A stretch of 16,287 bases of DNA, taken from assembly GCA_045602655.1 (NCBI GenBank), contig JAZSBY010000062.1:1-16287 (forward strand), read 5' to 3'. Position numbers and translations under genes: made by a program. The notes below the pieces were generated by a model. That model saw nothing but the letters and a program-made list of their open reading frames with translations. It had not been told where the DNA came from and made no database searches. The DNA comes from Fimenecus sp045602655 (GTDB lineage Bacteria; Bacillota; Clostridia; Oscillospirales; Acutalibacteraceae). Each line of letters starts with the position of its first letter. Within the stretch, counting starts at the first letter, position 1. Shown here in pieces: positions 1-7,452 of the stretch.

Positions 1-830
1 TGTGCGTTTACAAGGAATTCACCCATAAGACCTTTTTCACCTGTAGCCGGGTCTCTTGTGAAAGCAACACCGGTACCGCAATCGTCACCCATGTTACCGA
101 AAGCCATAGCCTGAACGTTAACAGCTGTACCCCATGAATAAGGGATATCGTTGTCACGACGGTAAACATTTGCACGAGGGTTGTCCCATGAACGGAAAAC
201 TGCTTCAACAGCACCCATAAGTTGTTCTCTTGGGTCTGATGGGAAGTCTTTACCAATCTTTGCTTTGTATTCAGCTTTGAACTGAGCTGCAAGTTCTTTA
301 AGGTCATCAGCTGTAAGCTCAACGTCCTGAGTAACGCCTCTGTCCTCTTTCATTTCGTCGATAAGTTCTTCAAAGTACTTCTTACCAACTTCCATAACAA
401 CGTCAGAATACATCTGAATAAATCTTCTGTAGCAGTCGTATGCCCAACGAGCATTACCTGACTTAGCTGCCATAACTTCAACAACTTCTTCGTTAAGACC
501 AAGGTTGAGGATTGTGTCCATCATACCTGGCATTGAAGCACGAGCACCTGAACGAACTGAAACAAGGAGTGGGTTCTGTGTATCACCGAATTTTTTGCCG
601 GTGATTTCTTCCATCTTGTCGATGTACTCCATAATTTCTGCCTGAATGTCATCATTGATTTTTCTGCCATCCTCATAATACTGTGTGCAAGCTTCTGTTG
701 TAACTGTGAAGCCCTGAGGAACTGGGAGACCGAGACTTGTCATCTCTGCAAGGTTAGCGCCTTTACCACCGAGGAGTTCACGCATTGTAGCGTTACCCTC
801 TTTGAAAAGGTAAACAAACTTTTTGCTCAT
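1..830 (-). CDS. ppdK: Pyruvate, phosphate dikinase, N-terminal part (truncated by window edge)
   Basis: PPDK interconverts pyruvate + ATP + Pi and PEP + AMP + PPi in the cytoplasm, linking glycolysis and gluconeogenesis in PPi-using fermenters. The 276 codons present cover the start of the nucleotide-binding (ATP-grasp) region. The opening MSKKFVYLFKEGN and the GGKGANLAEM block at about residues 21-30 are typical of the family, and K23 corresponds to the conserved ATP-site lysine. The signature VRSGARASMPGMMDT lies near residues 92-106, with R93 in the ATP-site arginine position. The phosphohistidine swivelling domain and the PEP/pyruvate barrel lie beyond position 1. The ATG at 828-830 is preceded by a strong GGAGG at 838-842. 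It is a single gene divergent from the GH89 gene, with its own promoter and a palindromic leader element. Identification is very secure; only the 3' part is missing. Confidence 0.97.
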   Translation of the reverse strand, partial: MSKKFVYLFKEGNATMRELLGGKGANLAEMTSLGLPVPQGFTVTTEACTQYYEDGRKINDDIQAEIMEYIDKMEEITGKKFGDTQNPLLVSVRSGARASMPGMMDTILNLGLNEEVVEVMAAKSGNARWAYDCYRRFIQMYSDVVMEVGKKYFEELIDEMKEDRGVTQDVELTADDLKELAAQFKAEYKAKIGKDFPSDPREQLMGAVEAVFRSWDNPRANVYRRDNDIPYSWGTAVNVQAMAFGNMGDDCGTGVAFTRDPATGEKGLMGEFLVNA

Positions 831-870
831 TTTTATACCTCCAAAAAATTATTAACAATATTAACTTAAA

Positions 871-892
871 TGTATCAATACGCATTGACACA
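871..892 (-). promoter_or_regulatory. Inverted repeat in the ppdK leader, possible operator or hairpin
   Basis: A 22-bp imperfect palindrome has 9-bp arms (TGTATCAAT and ATTGACACA on the plus strand) around ACGC. One position is mismatched as DNA but becomes a G-U pair in RNA. It lies about 7-28 nt downstream of the predicted ppdK start site, where a repressor would block initiation or elongation. The dyad axis falls on a CG step, as in LacI-family and CcpA (cre) operators, but the half-sites fit the cre consensus only in part. A short mRNA hairpin is the alternative. Confidence 0.5.
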
Positions 893-905
893 CTTAACCT
901 TATAA

Positions 906-934
906 ATTGTAACAAAAAACATTTTCTTTTTCAA
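906..934 (-). promoter_or_regulatory. ppdK promoter (sigma-A type)
   Basis: Read on the minus strand, TTGAAA (929-934) and TACAAT (906-911) are separated by exactly 17 bp. A TG dinucleotide one base before the -10 makes it an extended -10 promoter. The predicted start near 899 gives a leader of roughly 70 nt before the ppdK ATG. Confidence 0.85.
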
Positions 935-1005
935 TAGTTTTTCCCTATTTTTTTCCACCATTCGCATTTTGTTTGTTAATAGACAAAAATAGTTCTTTTT
1001 CGTAA

Positions 1006-1034
1006 TAGACTTTTGGTGTTTTTTGTGATATATT
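1006..1034 (+). promoter_or_regulatory. Promoter of the GH89-metallophosphoesterase operon
   Basis: TAGACT (1006-1011) and TATATT (1029-1034) are spaced by 17 bp, and TG at 1026-1027 gives an extended -10. Transcription should start near 1041. This lies downstream of the farthest upstream possible TTG start at 1013, so it argues against that start. It is back to back with the ppdK promoter. Confidence 0.75.
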
Positions 1035-1054
1035 TTAGGTTAGATATTAGATTT

Positions 1055-1060
1055 AAGGTG
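1055..1060 (+). promoter_or_regulatory. Ribosome binding site that fixes the GH89 start
   Basis: AAGGTG at 1055-1060 is followed after 6 nt by an in-frame TTG at 1067. No comparable Shine-Dalgarno sequence precedes the TTG at 1013 or the GTG at 1016. No in-frame ATG occurs before the conserved N-terminal residues, so translation most likely begins at a non-AUG codon. Confidence 0.65.
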
Positions 1061-1066
1061 ATAACT

Positions 1067-3565
1067 TTGGAACTTCTCAATTATGAAATATTAAATGCCA
1101 GTGGTGAAGCAAGTAAATCCACTGTGCCTATGTTTGTTTTTGACACATATCCTTGCTTTATAGACCTTGCTTTTCCAAAAAGTATGAGTGTCCACGATGT
1201 TGTTGTGGTTTTTCCCGAGAATATTGAAGTTAATTATACAATTTTTTCAAGCCTTGATGGTGTTAACTTTTACAAAAAAGGTAAAAGCCCTAAAATTGCA
1301 AGATACCTGCGTATTTTTGTAAAATACTATGGTGGAGAAAAAGTAACAATCAACAATATCGAGGTTTTGGGTGAGGATTGTAAATTTCCATCCAAAAAAG
1401 GTGTTTTTCACGAGTCTGAGATATTTGAGAAGTCAGAATTTGCAAAGGAAATTACAGATGATGAAATTATCCGGGATGTTAATGGAATTATCGGCAGAAC
1501 CATAGGCGAAAATTATGTGGAACAATTTGATTTACGCCTTGACAGACGACTTAAGGACGAATATTTTTCTATTGCAAGCTTGCGTGGCAAAATCGTGCTT
1601 ACCTCCAACTCCGGTTTAGGTCTTGCATCTGCTTTTAACTGCTACCTTAAAGAGATTTGTAACTGTCATATTTCAAGATTTGGCAAGCAAGTTAATTTAC
1701 CAAAGACCTTACCTGCTGTAAGCGGGAAAATAGACCGTACAACAAAATTCAAATACAGATATGCTTATAACTACTGCACACATTCATATTCAATGGCTTT
1801 CTGGACAGAAGAACAATGGCAGAAAGAAATTGATTTTCTTGCTATGAATGGTGTTAATCTTGTTCTTGACATTCTTGGAATGGAAGAAGTCTACAGAAGA
1901 TTTTTAACTAAACTCGGTTATCGGCATCGTGAAATCAAGAATTTTCTTGTTGGTCCCTCATACTATGCTTGGTTTTATATGAGTAACATCTGCAGTATCG
2001 GTGGTCCGATTCATGATGATTTCTTCTTTGAAAAATGCTATATGGCGAGAAGAAACCACCGCAGGATGCAGGTTCTCGGAATGAATGTTGTGCTACAGGC
2101 ATACACAGGAATTGTGCCTCGTGATATTAAGAAAAAAGACAGAGATGTTGATGTAATCGAACAGGGAAAATGGAAAGGAATTGAACGACCTTTAATCATT
2201 TGTCCTGATAGTGTTAAGTATGTTAAATATGCTCAACTTTTCTACGAATGTCAAAAAGAGGTTTTTGGTGATATAACACATTTCTACGCAGGTGATGTTT
2301 GTCACGAGGGCGGAAAGCTCAACAAAAGTTCTGCAAAGGACAGCTATAAAAATGTTATGGAAAGTATGCTTTCTTTTGACAAAGATGCTATGTGGATTGT
2401 TCAATGCTGGGCACTCAATCCAAACAAGGTTTTCACAAAAGCCGTAAAACCTTACCGTGATAACCATATTCTTATGCTGGATTTGAATACTGATAAAATC
2501 AACCACAACGCAAACAAATTCAGTCGTCTTGCAAAATACGGAAATGTACTTTGCGGGCTTTTAAACAACTTTGGTGGTCGTCACGGAATTTACGGAAATG
2601 TAAATGAAATTCCAAAAATGGTTAAAACGGCATCGGAAAGACCTAATTTCAAAGGTATTGCCCTTACATCTGAAAGCACAAATGTTAACCCCATTGTTAC
2701 GGATATTTTCTTTTCAACCATCTGGGAAGACATTGACGATGTTAAAGGTTGGGCAAGAAAATATGCACTCAGGCGATATGGTAAGGAGAATGAACATATT
2801 AACGAAAGTATGGAAATCCTTTTGAAAACTGCCTATGGCAGTGACAACGGACCGCTAAGTTTTGGTGCAACGGAAACCATGGGTTGTCGTCGTCCCCTTG
2901 ACCCTGAAAGCAAAATGTTTACTGCCCGTGGTACAGTTAAAATTCCGTATTCAAAAGATGATTTTGACAAGGCTGTTATGCTTTTCCTGAAAGATTACGA
3001 CAAATTCAAGGATAATGAATGTTACATTTATGATGCAGTTGACTTATTACGGCAGTCCATCGCAAACAAAATGACATCACTTGTAAGAAAAACTGTTTCT
3101 GCGTATAAGAGTAAAGATTATCTCGTATGTGTTGAATATGGGGACAAGCTCTTATCCCTTTCAGACACTCTCGACAGAGTATTGCTCAACAGCAAGGATT
3201 TCACTTTCTCTTCATACATTGAGCCTGTTGAAGAATACACAGACAAGCTTGATGATTTCACCAAGGAACTATATATGATAAATGCAAAGGCACTAATCAC
3301 CACCTGGTATTGCAGACTATTATCTGATGACGGTAATCTCCACGATTATGCACACCGTCAGCTTGGCGACCTTGTGAACTCATTCCACAGAATGCGTTGG
3401 GAAAAGTTTATGGAACAAGTTAAAGCTGAAATGGATGGCGGAAAGCCACAGGATATTGACTGGTTTAAGGTAGAATGGGACTGGGTGCTTGGTGACACAA
3501 AATACACCAAAAAAGTTCGTGAGGATAGTTTAAAAGCACTTGGAAAACAGGTATTGGAGAAATAA
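1067..3565 (+). CDS. GH89 alpha-N-acetylglucosaminidase (NAGLU family), apparently cytoplasmic
   Basis: GH89 enzymes release terminal alpha-linked GlcNAc, for example from heparan fragments or GlcNAc-alpha-1,4-Gal mucin caps. The 832-residue product starts with an F5/8C-like beta-sandwich (about 1-105), then the GH89 N-terminal domain, a TIM barrel from about 225 (YAYNYCTHSYSMAFW), and a helical C-terminal domain from about 560. The acid/base should be E414 in GDVCHEGG, matching the usual DPFHEGG of bacterial members. The nucleophile should be E536 in LTSES, the counterpart of TPEG. Their 122-residue spacing fits known members. NNFGGRHGIYG is also conserved. No signal peptide or membrane segment is visible, which is unusual because many bacterial GH89 enzymes are secreted. 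The TTG start at 1067 was chosen from the RBS and promoter; 1013 would add 18 residues. The family call is firm; substrate is unknown. Confidence 0.9.
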   Translation: MELLNYEILNASGEASKSTVPMFVFDTYPCFIDLAFPKSMSVHDVVVVFPENIEVNYTIFSSLDGVNFYKKGKSPKIARYLRIFVKYYGGEKVTINNIEVLGEDCKFPSKKGVFHESEIFEKSEFAKEITDDEIIRDVNGIIGRTIGENYVEQFDLRLDRRLKDEYFSIASLRGKIVLTSNSGLGLASAFNCYLKEICNCHISRFGKQVNLPKTLPAVSGKIDRTTKFKYRYAYNYCTHSYSMAFWTEEQWQKEIDFLAMNGVNLVLDILGMEEVYRRFLTKLGYRHREIKNFLVGPSYYAWFYMSNICSIGGPIHDDFFFEKCYMARRNHRRMQVLGMNVVLQAYTGIVPRDIKKKDRDVDVIEQGKWKGIERPLIICPDSVKYVKYAQLFYECQKEVFGDITHFYAGDVCHEGGKLNKSSAKDSYKNVMESMLSFDKDAMWIVQCWALNPNKVFTKAVKPYRDNHILMLDLNTDKINHNANKFSRLAKYGNVLCGLLNNFGGRHGIYGNVNEIPKMVKTASERPNFKGIALTSESTNVNPIVTDIFFSTIWEDIDDVKGWARKYALRRYGKENEHINESMEILLKTAYGSDNGPLSFGATETMGCRRPLDPESKMFTARGTVKIPYSKDDFDKAVMLFLKDYDKFKDNECYIYDAVDLLRQSIANKMTSLVRKTVSAYKSKDYLVCVEYGDKLLSLSDTLDRVLLNSKDFTFSSYIEPVEEYTDKLDDFTKELYMINAKALITTWYCRLLSDDGNLHDYAHRQLGDLVNSFHRMRWEKFMEQVKAEMDGGKPQDIDWFKVEWDWVLGDTKYTKKVREDSLKALGKQVLEK

Positions 3566-3567
3566 AT

Positions 3568-4422
3568 ATGTTGCAGAAATCCAAAAAAATTAAAGCAATA
3601 AAGTTTTTTCTTATTTGTTTTGTTGCCATTAGTTTGATTTTCCTTAGCGTGAATTTCTATCAAAATCAACATATTCAAGTACATGAAATAACCATAACAA
3701 GTGAACTGACACCCCAGGATTTTATAGGATACAGAATTGCTCATATTTCTGATTTACACAATGCAGAAATCGGTGACGGAAACGAAAAACTACTGTCAGC
3801 AATCAATAAAGTTTCACCCGATATAATCGTTATTACGGGGGATATTATTGATTCAAGAAGAACTGATGTGCAAGTTGCTGTAGATTTTATAAATAAATCA
3901 GCAGAAATAGCACCTGTTTATTATGTTACAGGAAATCATGAGTCACGTGTTGGTGCAGAAAACCACATTGATAATTTCCCACTCAACGAGAGTATCACCA
4001 TTCTTCATAATGAAAATGTATTATTGCAAAAAGGTGAAAGTAAAATACAACTAATTGGTGTTGATGACCCTAACTTTGTTAATTCTGTTAATAGCATCGA
4101 CTATATGAATAGTTCGCTTGCAGAATATAAGGATAATGAGCATTTTAAAATTCTTTTATCCCACCGTCCTGAACTTTTTGAAACTTATATTGATAATAAT
4201 ATAAATGTTGTTTTCTCTGGACACGCACATGGTGGACAAATTCGCTTGCCATTTATTGGTGGAGTATTTGCACCGCACCAAGGCTTATTTCCAGAATACG
4301 ACTCGGGCATTTATACTGAAAGCAACACGAATATGATTGTGAGTCGTGGTATTGGTAACAGCTTATTTCCATTTAGGGTTAACAACCCACCCGAAATAAT
4401 AATTGTAACATTGGATAAATAA
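3568..4422 (+). CDS. Membrane-anchored metallophosphoesterase (YkuE/YaeI-like)
   Basis: This 284-residue protein has a basic N-terminus and one membrane segment (about 12-31), followed by an extracytoplasmic calcineurin-like phosphoesterase domain. All metal-ligand motifs are present in order: D62-x-H64 (SDLHN), GD at 91-92 (TGDIID), GNHE from 122, H199 (LSHRPE) and GHAHGG from 218, so the dimetal centre should be intact. Relatives include B. subtilis YkuE and the UDP-2,3-diacylglucosamine hydrolase-like group; the true substrate of Gram-positive members is uncertain. The ATG lies 2 bp after the GH89 stop, with GGAGA at 3556-3560 inside the upstream gene. The two are therefore cotranscribed and probably translationally coupled. 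A functional link with the glycosidase is inferred from position only. A strong terminator follows. Confidence 0.9.
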   Translation: MLQKSKKIKAIKFFLICFVAISLIFLSVNFYQNQHIQVHEITITSELTPQDFIGYRIAHISDLHNAEIGDGNEKLLSAINKVSPDIIVITGDIIDSRRTDVQVAVDFINKSAEIAPVYYVTGNHESRVGAENHIDNFPLNESITILHNENVLLQKGESKIQLIGVDDPNFVNSVNSIDYMNSSLAEYKDNEHFKILLSHRPELFETYIDNNINVVFSGHAHGGQIRLPFIGGVFAPHQGLFPEYDSGIYTESNTNMIVSRGIGNSLFPFRVNNPPEIIIVTLDK

Positions 4423-4426
4423 AATC

Positions 4427-4462
4427 AAGAGTACGGAATTATAATTTCCGTACTCTTTTTTG
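4427..4462 (+). terminator. Rho-independent terminator of the GH89 operon
   Basis: A 12-bp perfect stem (AAGAGTACGGAA at 4427-4438 with its complement at 4446-4457) closes a 7-nt AT loop. It is followed by a T run to about 4461, starting 5 bp after the metallophosphoesterase stop. Confidence 0.92.
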
Positions 4463-4470
4463 TTGCAAAC

Positions 4471-4506
4471 GGCGGGGCGTCGAGGACGCCGACCCCTACG
4501 GTTTTT
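4471..4506. repeat. GTAGGG-type stem-loop repeat, copy 1
   Basis: A GC-rich island holds the stem GGCGTC (4476-4481) / GACGCC (4485-4490), then CCCCTACGGTTTTT on the plus strand. Read on the minus strand it begins CCGTAGGGG. It matches copies 2 and 3 in layout: GTAGGG, a GC stem-loop, then a T-rich end. It may back up termination between the convergent genes. Confidence 0.6.
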
Positions 4507-4531
4507 AATATTTTTAATAAACAAAAGAACT

Positions 4532-4549
4532 CGACAAATTCAAATTTGT
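4532..4549. repeat. CGACAAATT hairpin repeat, copy 1
   Basis: The sequence CGACAAATT is followed by a short loop and AATTTGT, giving 7-bp arms (4534-4540 and 4543-4549). The same TCGACAAATT core with a similar hairpin recurs at 16142-16162, suggesting a dispersed short repeat. Confidence 0.45.
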
Positions 4550-4564
4550 AATGCAAACAATAAA

Positions 4565-4588
4565 GCGGGGTATTGACCCCGCCCTACC
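4565..4588 (-). terminator. GTAGGG-type stem-loop, copy 2; likely terminator of the GH51 gene
   Basis: On the minus strand GTAGGGC leads into the stem GCGGGGT / ACCCCGC with loop CAAT (4565-4582), then TTTATTGTTT. This is a plausible intrinsic terminator about 30 bp after the GH51 stop codon, and it is built like copies 1 and 3. Confidence 0.65.
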
Positions 4589-4609
4589 ATTATATGTTGA
4601 CTTTTGGAA

Positions 4610-4635
4610 TTCAATTCGTTTTAAGGCGAATTGAA
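4610..4635. repeat. Inverted repeat over the GH51 stop codon
   Basis: TTCAATTCG (4610-4618) and its exact complement (4627-4635) flank an 8-nt loop and span the last codons and stop of the arabinofuranosidase gene. No T run follows on the minus strand, so it is more likely a 3'-end protecting hairpin than a terminator. Confidence 0.45.
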
Positions 4636-7340
4636 GTTACCGAATATGCCGGCATAGTGTAATTAAATTGATTGGAGAATCCGTCAAGAGTAAATTCTTC
4701 CATTGTGCAGACCTGCTCTTGTCCGAGAATATTATCATTCTTGAGTGAGTCACCTGCAACCTGATTGATAGTTGCTGTACCATTGATATTTGCATTATCA
4801 ATATTAACCGCCACAGTACTTGCTTTTTCAGTAACATTTACAAGTTTGATTATAACATCGCCATTATCATCCGTGCTTACAACGGTATATGCATAAGCCT
4901 CGGCACCATTGGTGAATGTGTAATCCACATAAAGTTCACCGTCAATATAACCTTTCACATTTGAGCCGGAAACCTCAAGTTTAATCTCATAGGTTTTTCC
5001 TGTTTCTACTGTGAACGGCTTAACTGTGCCTAAAATCTTATCGGTTTTTACACCTTTTTCTATCTGTTGAAGTGCTGAAATTGTATTGTCCCAACCGCCG
5101 ATATTCCAGAAATAACAATTATTTTTATCCTGTACAGCAAATGGGATAATAAAGCCTTCGCCACCTTCAAGCTTTTTTGCTTCAACTGTGTAGCAATAGT
5201 TTTCCCAATCTGTTTCACCGAAATATGCAACGCTACCGTTATTGCCGTAAGCCATATTGGTTGTTGTGTTTACAAGTGCACCACGCTTAATTTTCCACTC
5301 ACCGTCTGTGGGGAATTCCCATCTTGATTTTGCAATATGTGTAATAAAGCTTGCTTTGCCAAGTGTTCTGCCGTTGTCAAGGCTTGTCACTCTTACATTA
5401 TCAAATTCTGCAGATGTGTACCAAGTGCCCACACCAACTTTACCCGTGAGGTTAACATCGGGAACTTTTGCCCCTGTAAGTGTATGATTAAGCACTGCTG
5501 TGCCTTGATTTCGTGAAAAGAGTTTTTGAACATGATAGTTAATGGACGGAGTTACCTGATGACTATTGAACCAGATAAGGTCAGGTGCCCAATGAGTTGC
5601 AGTGAGGTTACCGAATAACGGTGCATAAGCTGCCATCTCAACAATGTCACCGTTTCTTTCAAGACCTGTCATATATGCTGCTTCACTCAATGCCGAATTA
5701 AGGGTGTTGCTCCAAGAAGCATACTCACCAACAAAGACTTTAAGACCACCGCCATAAATGGTATCCGTCATATTTTCTACATTTCTCTTGTAGTTTTCAT
5801 CATCGTAGTAGTTGGCATTTTCAAGGAACCACGCAGGGTCATTATAGTAATGGTGGTCAGTTGCACCTGCAAAGTCAGATGCATTTGTTGAACCCATAGT
5901 ATTAAGTTCATTCTGTGCATATTCATAAGATGCAAGGTAATCAGCTCCGCTTATACCGTCGTCAACACCTGAGGAGTAAATAAGTTCAAGCCCGTCATAA
6001 AGTTCAGGATTATTTGCCTTTGCCTCGTTAAATGACTCTAAGAACAAGGAATATCTTTCATAGTAAACCTGTCCCCAGTTTTCATTACCGATACAGATAT
6101 ATTTAAGATTAAATGGTTCTGTGCGACCTAAATCAATACGAACCTTACCCCAAGTAGTATTTTCATCACCACGGCAGAATTCAACAAGGTCGTGCATATC
6201 CTGAACATACTGTTTGAATTCGTCACTATTTACATCAACCGGCCCTCTGCCTCTTGCCTGACAGAAAAGTCCACAGTTAAGTACGGGAACACCAATAGCA
6301 CCGATATCCTCGGCAAGTTGGAAATATTCAAAGAAACCCAGTCCGTATGACATATAGCAAGGTAACGGGTCTTCGGTCATATCAATATTTGTCCAAAGGT
6401 TTACACCCTGTTTTCTTGTAGCAACATCGCCATATTTACCATTGAACATAAGTGGCAAACCATCACTGCCTGTGCCGATAGAGTCCTTCCAGTTATATGC
6501 ACTGTTTTCGTCGTACCCTTCAATTATACAACCACCGGGAAAACGCAGGAATTTTGGTTGCATTTCCTCAAGAAGTTTGCACATATCAGCCCTTAAACCG
6601 TTCTCACGATTTTTGTATGTATCTTCAGGGAAAAGAGAAATCATATCAAAATATACTTCGCCATCATCTACAAGCACCTGAAGTGTTACGCCCTCGTGTG
6701 CAGTTGTATTTGGTGTAATTTCAGCAGTATATTTTGTCCACTCATTACTGATGTTTTCAATAAATGTTGAACTTACAACCTCACCATTTACGGCAAGATT
6801 TACATAAATTTTTCCGTTATACTGTCCCTTTGCATAGAAGGATGCTTTATAGTTTTTACCTGCCTCAATACTCATTCCGTCAAGAAAACCACGATTCTCA
6901 ACACCTGATTTTCCCTTAGCGTTACCCTTTAACACAAGGTAATGAGGATTGTTTTCATTAAGTGAATGTGCGATGTCATTTCCTACAGAAACTTCTGCCC
7001 CATTTACAACATCCCAACGATAAAGATTATCATTTTCAGCATATTCTGTGTATTCAAACGAACGGTTTACAACCATTTCTGCATAAAGTCCACCATCGGC
7101 TGCGAAGTTGATATCCTCAAAGAATGCACCAAAAAGCAAATCACTTATATCGTGAATTTTATCACCTGCATCCACATTCAAGGTGTACTTTGCATCGTCT
7201 GTGTTATAAACAGAAACTGCATTTGCACCGGTATTATCCACTATATTCTCTTCTTGTGGTGGTTCATCTTTATCAAAGCAAGGGAAAATACTAAGAATCG
7301 CCATTACAATTGCAAGAAGAGATGAAAACAAACTTTTCAT
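4611..7340 (-). CDS. Exported multi-domain GH51 alpha-L-arabinofuranosidase
   Basis: GH51 arabinofuranosidases remove arabinose side chains from arabinoxylan or arabinan. The 909-residue product begins with a signal peptide (MKSLFSSLLAIVMAILSIF), then an acidic linker. After GAFFEDINFAADGG comes a CBM4/9-like beta-sandwich spliced into the barrel start (about 75-240). The TIM barrel follows (LRFPGG, YNW). The acid/base is E420 in CIGNENW and the nucleophile E539 in FVGEYAS; the 119-residue spacing equals that of characterised GH51 enzymes. Beyond the barrel lie a concanavalin-like domain (about 660-800) and the C-terminal arabinofuranosidase beta-sandwich. Cys follows IFP, a poor lipobox, so lipid anchoring is doubtful. 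The ATG at 7338-7340 was chosen because AAAAGGGG precedes it and the promoter lies downstream of the other ATG at 7424. It is a single-gene unit, divergent from the Fur-type regulator. Confidence 0.92.
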   Translation of the reverse strand: MKSLFSSLLAIVMAILSIFPCFDKDEPPQEENIVDNTGANAVSVYNTDDAKYTLNVDAGDKIHDISDLLFGAFFEDINFAADGGLYAEMVVNRSFEYTEYAENDNLYRWDVVNGAEVSVGNDIAHSLNENNPHYLVLKGNAKGKSGVENRGFLDGMSIEAGKNYKASFYAKGQYNGKIYVNLAVNGEVVSSTFIENISNEWTKYTAEITPNTTAHEGVTLQVLVDDGEVYFDMISLFPEDTYKNRENGLRADMCKLLEEMQPKFLRFPGGCIIEGYDENSAYNWKDSIGTGSDGLPLMFNGKYGDVATRKQGVNLWTNIDMTEDPLPCYMSYGLGFFEYFQLAEDIGAIGVPVLNCGLFCQARGRGPVDVNSDEFKQYVQDMHDLVEFCRGDENTTWGKVRIDLGRTEPFNLKYICIGNENWGQVYYERYSLFLESFNEAKANNPELYDGLELIYSSGVDDGISGADYLASYEYAQNELNTMGSTNASDFAGATDHHYYNDPAWFLENANYYDDENYKRNVENMTDTIYGGGLKVFVGEYASWSNTLNSALSEAAYMTGLERNGDIVEMAAYAPLFGNLTATHWAPDLIWFNSHQVTPSINYHVQKLFSRNQGTAVLNHTLTGAKVPDVNLTGKVGVGTWYTSAEFDNVRVTSLDNGRTLGKASFITHIAKSRWEFPTDGEWKIKRGALVNTTTNMAYGNNGSVAYFGETDWENYCYTVEAKKLEGGEGFIIPFAVQDKNNCYFWNIGGWDNTISALQQIEKGVKTDKILGTVKPFTVETGKTYEIKLEVSGSNVKGYIDGELYVDYTFTNGAEAYAYTVVSTDDNGDVIIKLVNVTEKASTVAVNIDNANINGTATINQVAGDSLKNDNILGQEQVCTMEEFTLDGFSNQFNYTMPAYSVTSIRLKTN

Positions 7341-7373
7341 AATCAGTCCCCTTTTCCCATTTAAATTAAGTAA

Positions 7374-7402
7374 ATTATATAGTAAAACCAAGGCATAGTC
7401 AA
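7374..7402 (-). promoter_or_regulatory. Promoter of the GH51 arabinofuranosidase gene
   Basis: On the minus strand TTGACT (7397-7402) and a perfect TATAAT (7374-7379) are 17 bp apart. The predicted start near 7367 leaves a leader of about 27 nt carrying AAAAGGGG before the ATG at 7340. Confidence 0.85.
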
Positions 7403-7423
7403 CAAATATTTCACTACACACCA

Positions 7424-7452
7424 TTGACTTTACGCGGTTTTACGAGTATAAT
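7424..7452 (+). promoter_or_regulatory. Promoter of the Fur-type regulator/permease operon
   Basis: TTGACT (7424-7429), a 17-bp spacer and a perfect TATAAT (7447-7452) form a near-consensus sigma-A promoter. Its -35 lies 21 bp from the -35 of the divergent GH51 promoter. The -10 and predicted start (about 7459) are covered by a palindrome. Confidence 0.88.

Noticed and set aside
1013..1066. Upstream extension of the GH89 ORF from a TTG at 1013
   Set aside because: No ribosome binding site precedes it, and the predicted promoter (-10 at 1029-1034) would start transcription downstream of it. The extension is a hydrophobic AT-rich stretch unlike a real signal peptide.
6966..7325. 119-codon plus-strand ORF opposite the arabinofuranosidase N-terminus
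   Set aside because: It lies wholly antisense to a confidently assigned gene, has no RBS, and gives a low-complexity Ile/Cys-rich translation.
7255..7340. Lipobox for lipid anchoring of the arabinofuranosidase
   Set aside because: The only early cysteine follows Ile-Phe-Pro. Proline just before the cysteine does not fit the usual lipobox, so a plain signal peptide is the safer call.
7341..7424. Longer start for the arabinofuranosidase (ATG at 7424)
   Set aside because: The gene's own promoter lies inside this stretch (-10 at 7374-7379), and the ATG at 7340 has a good RBS followed by a typical signal peptide.
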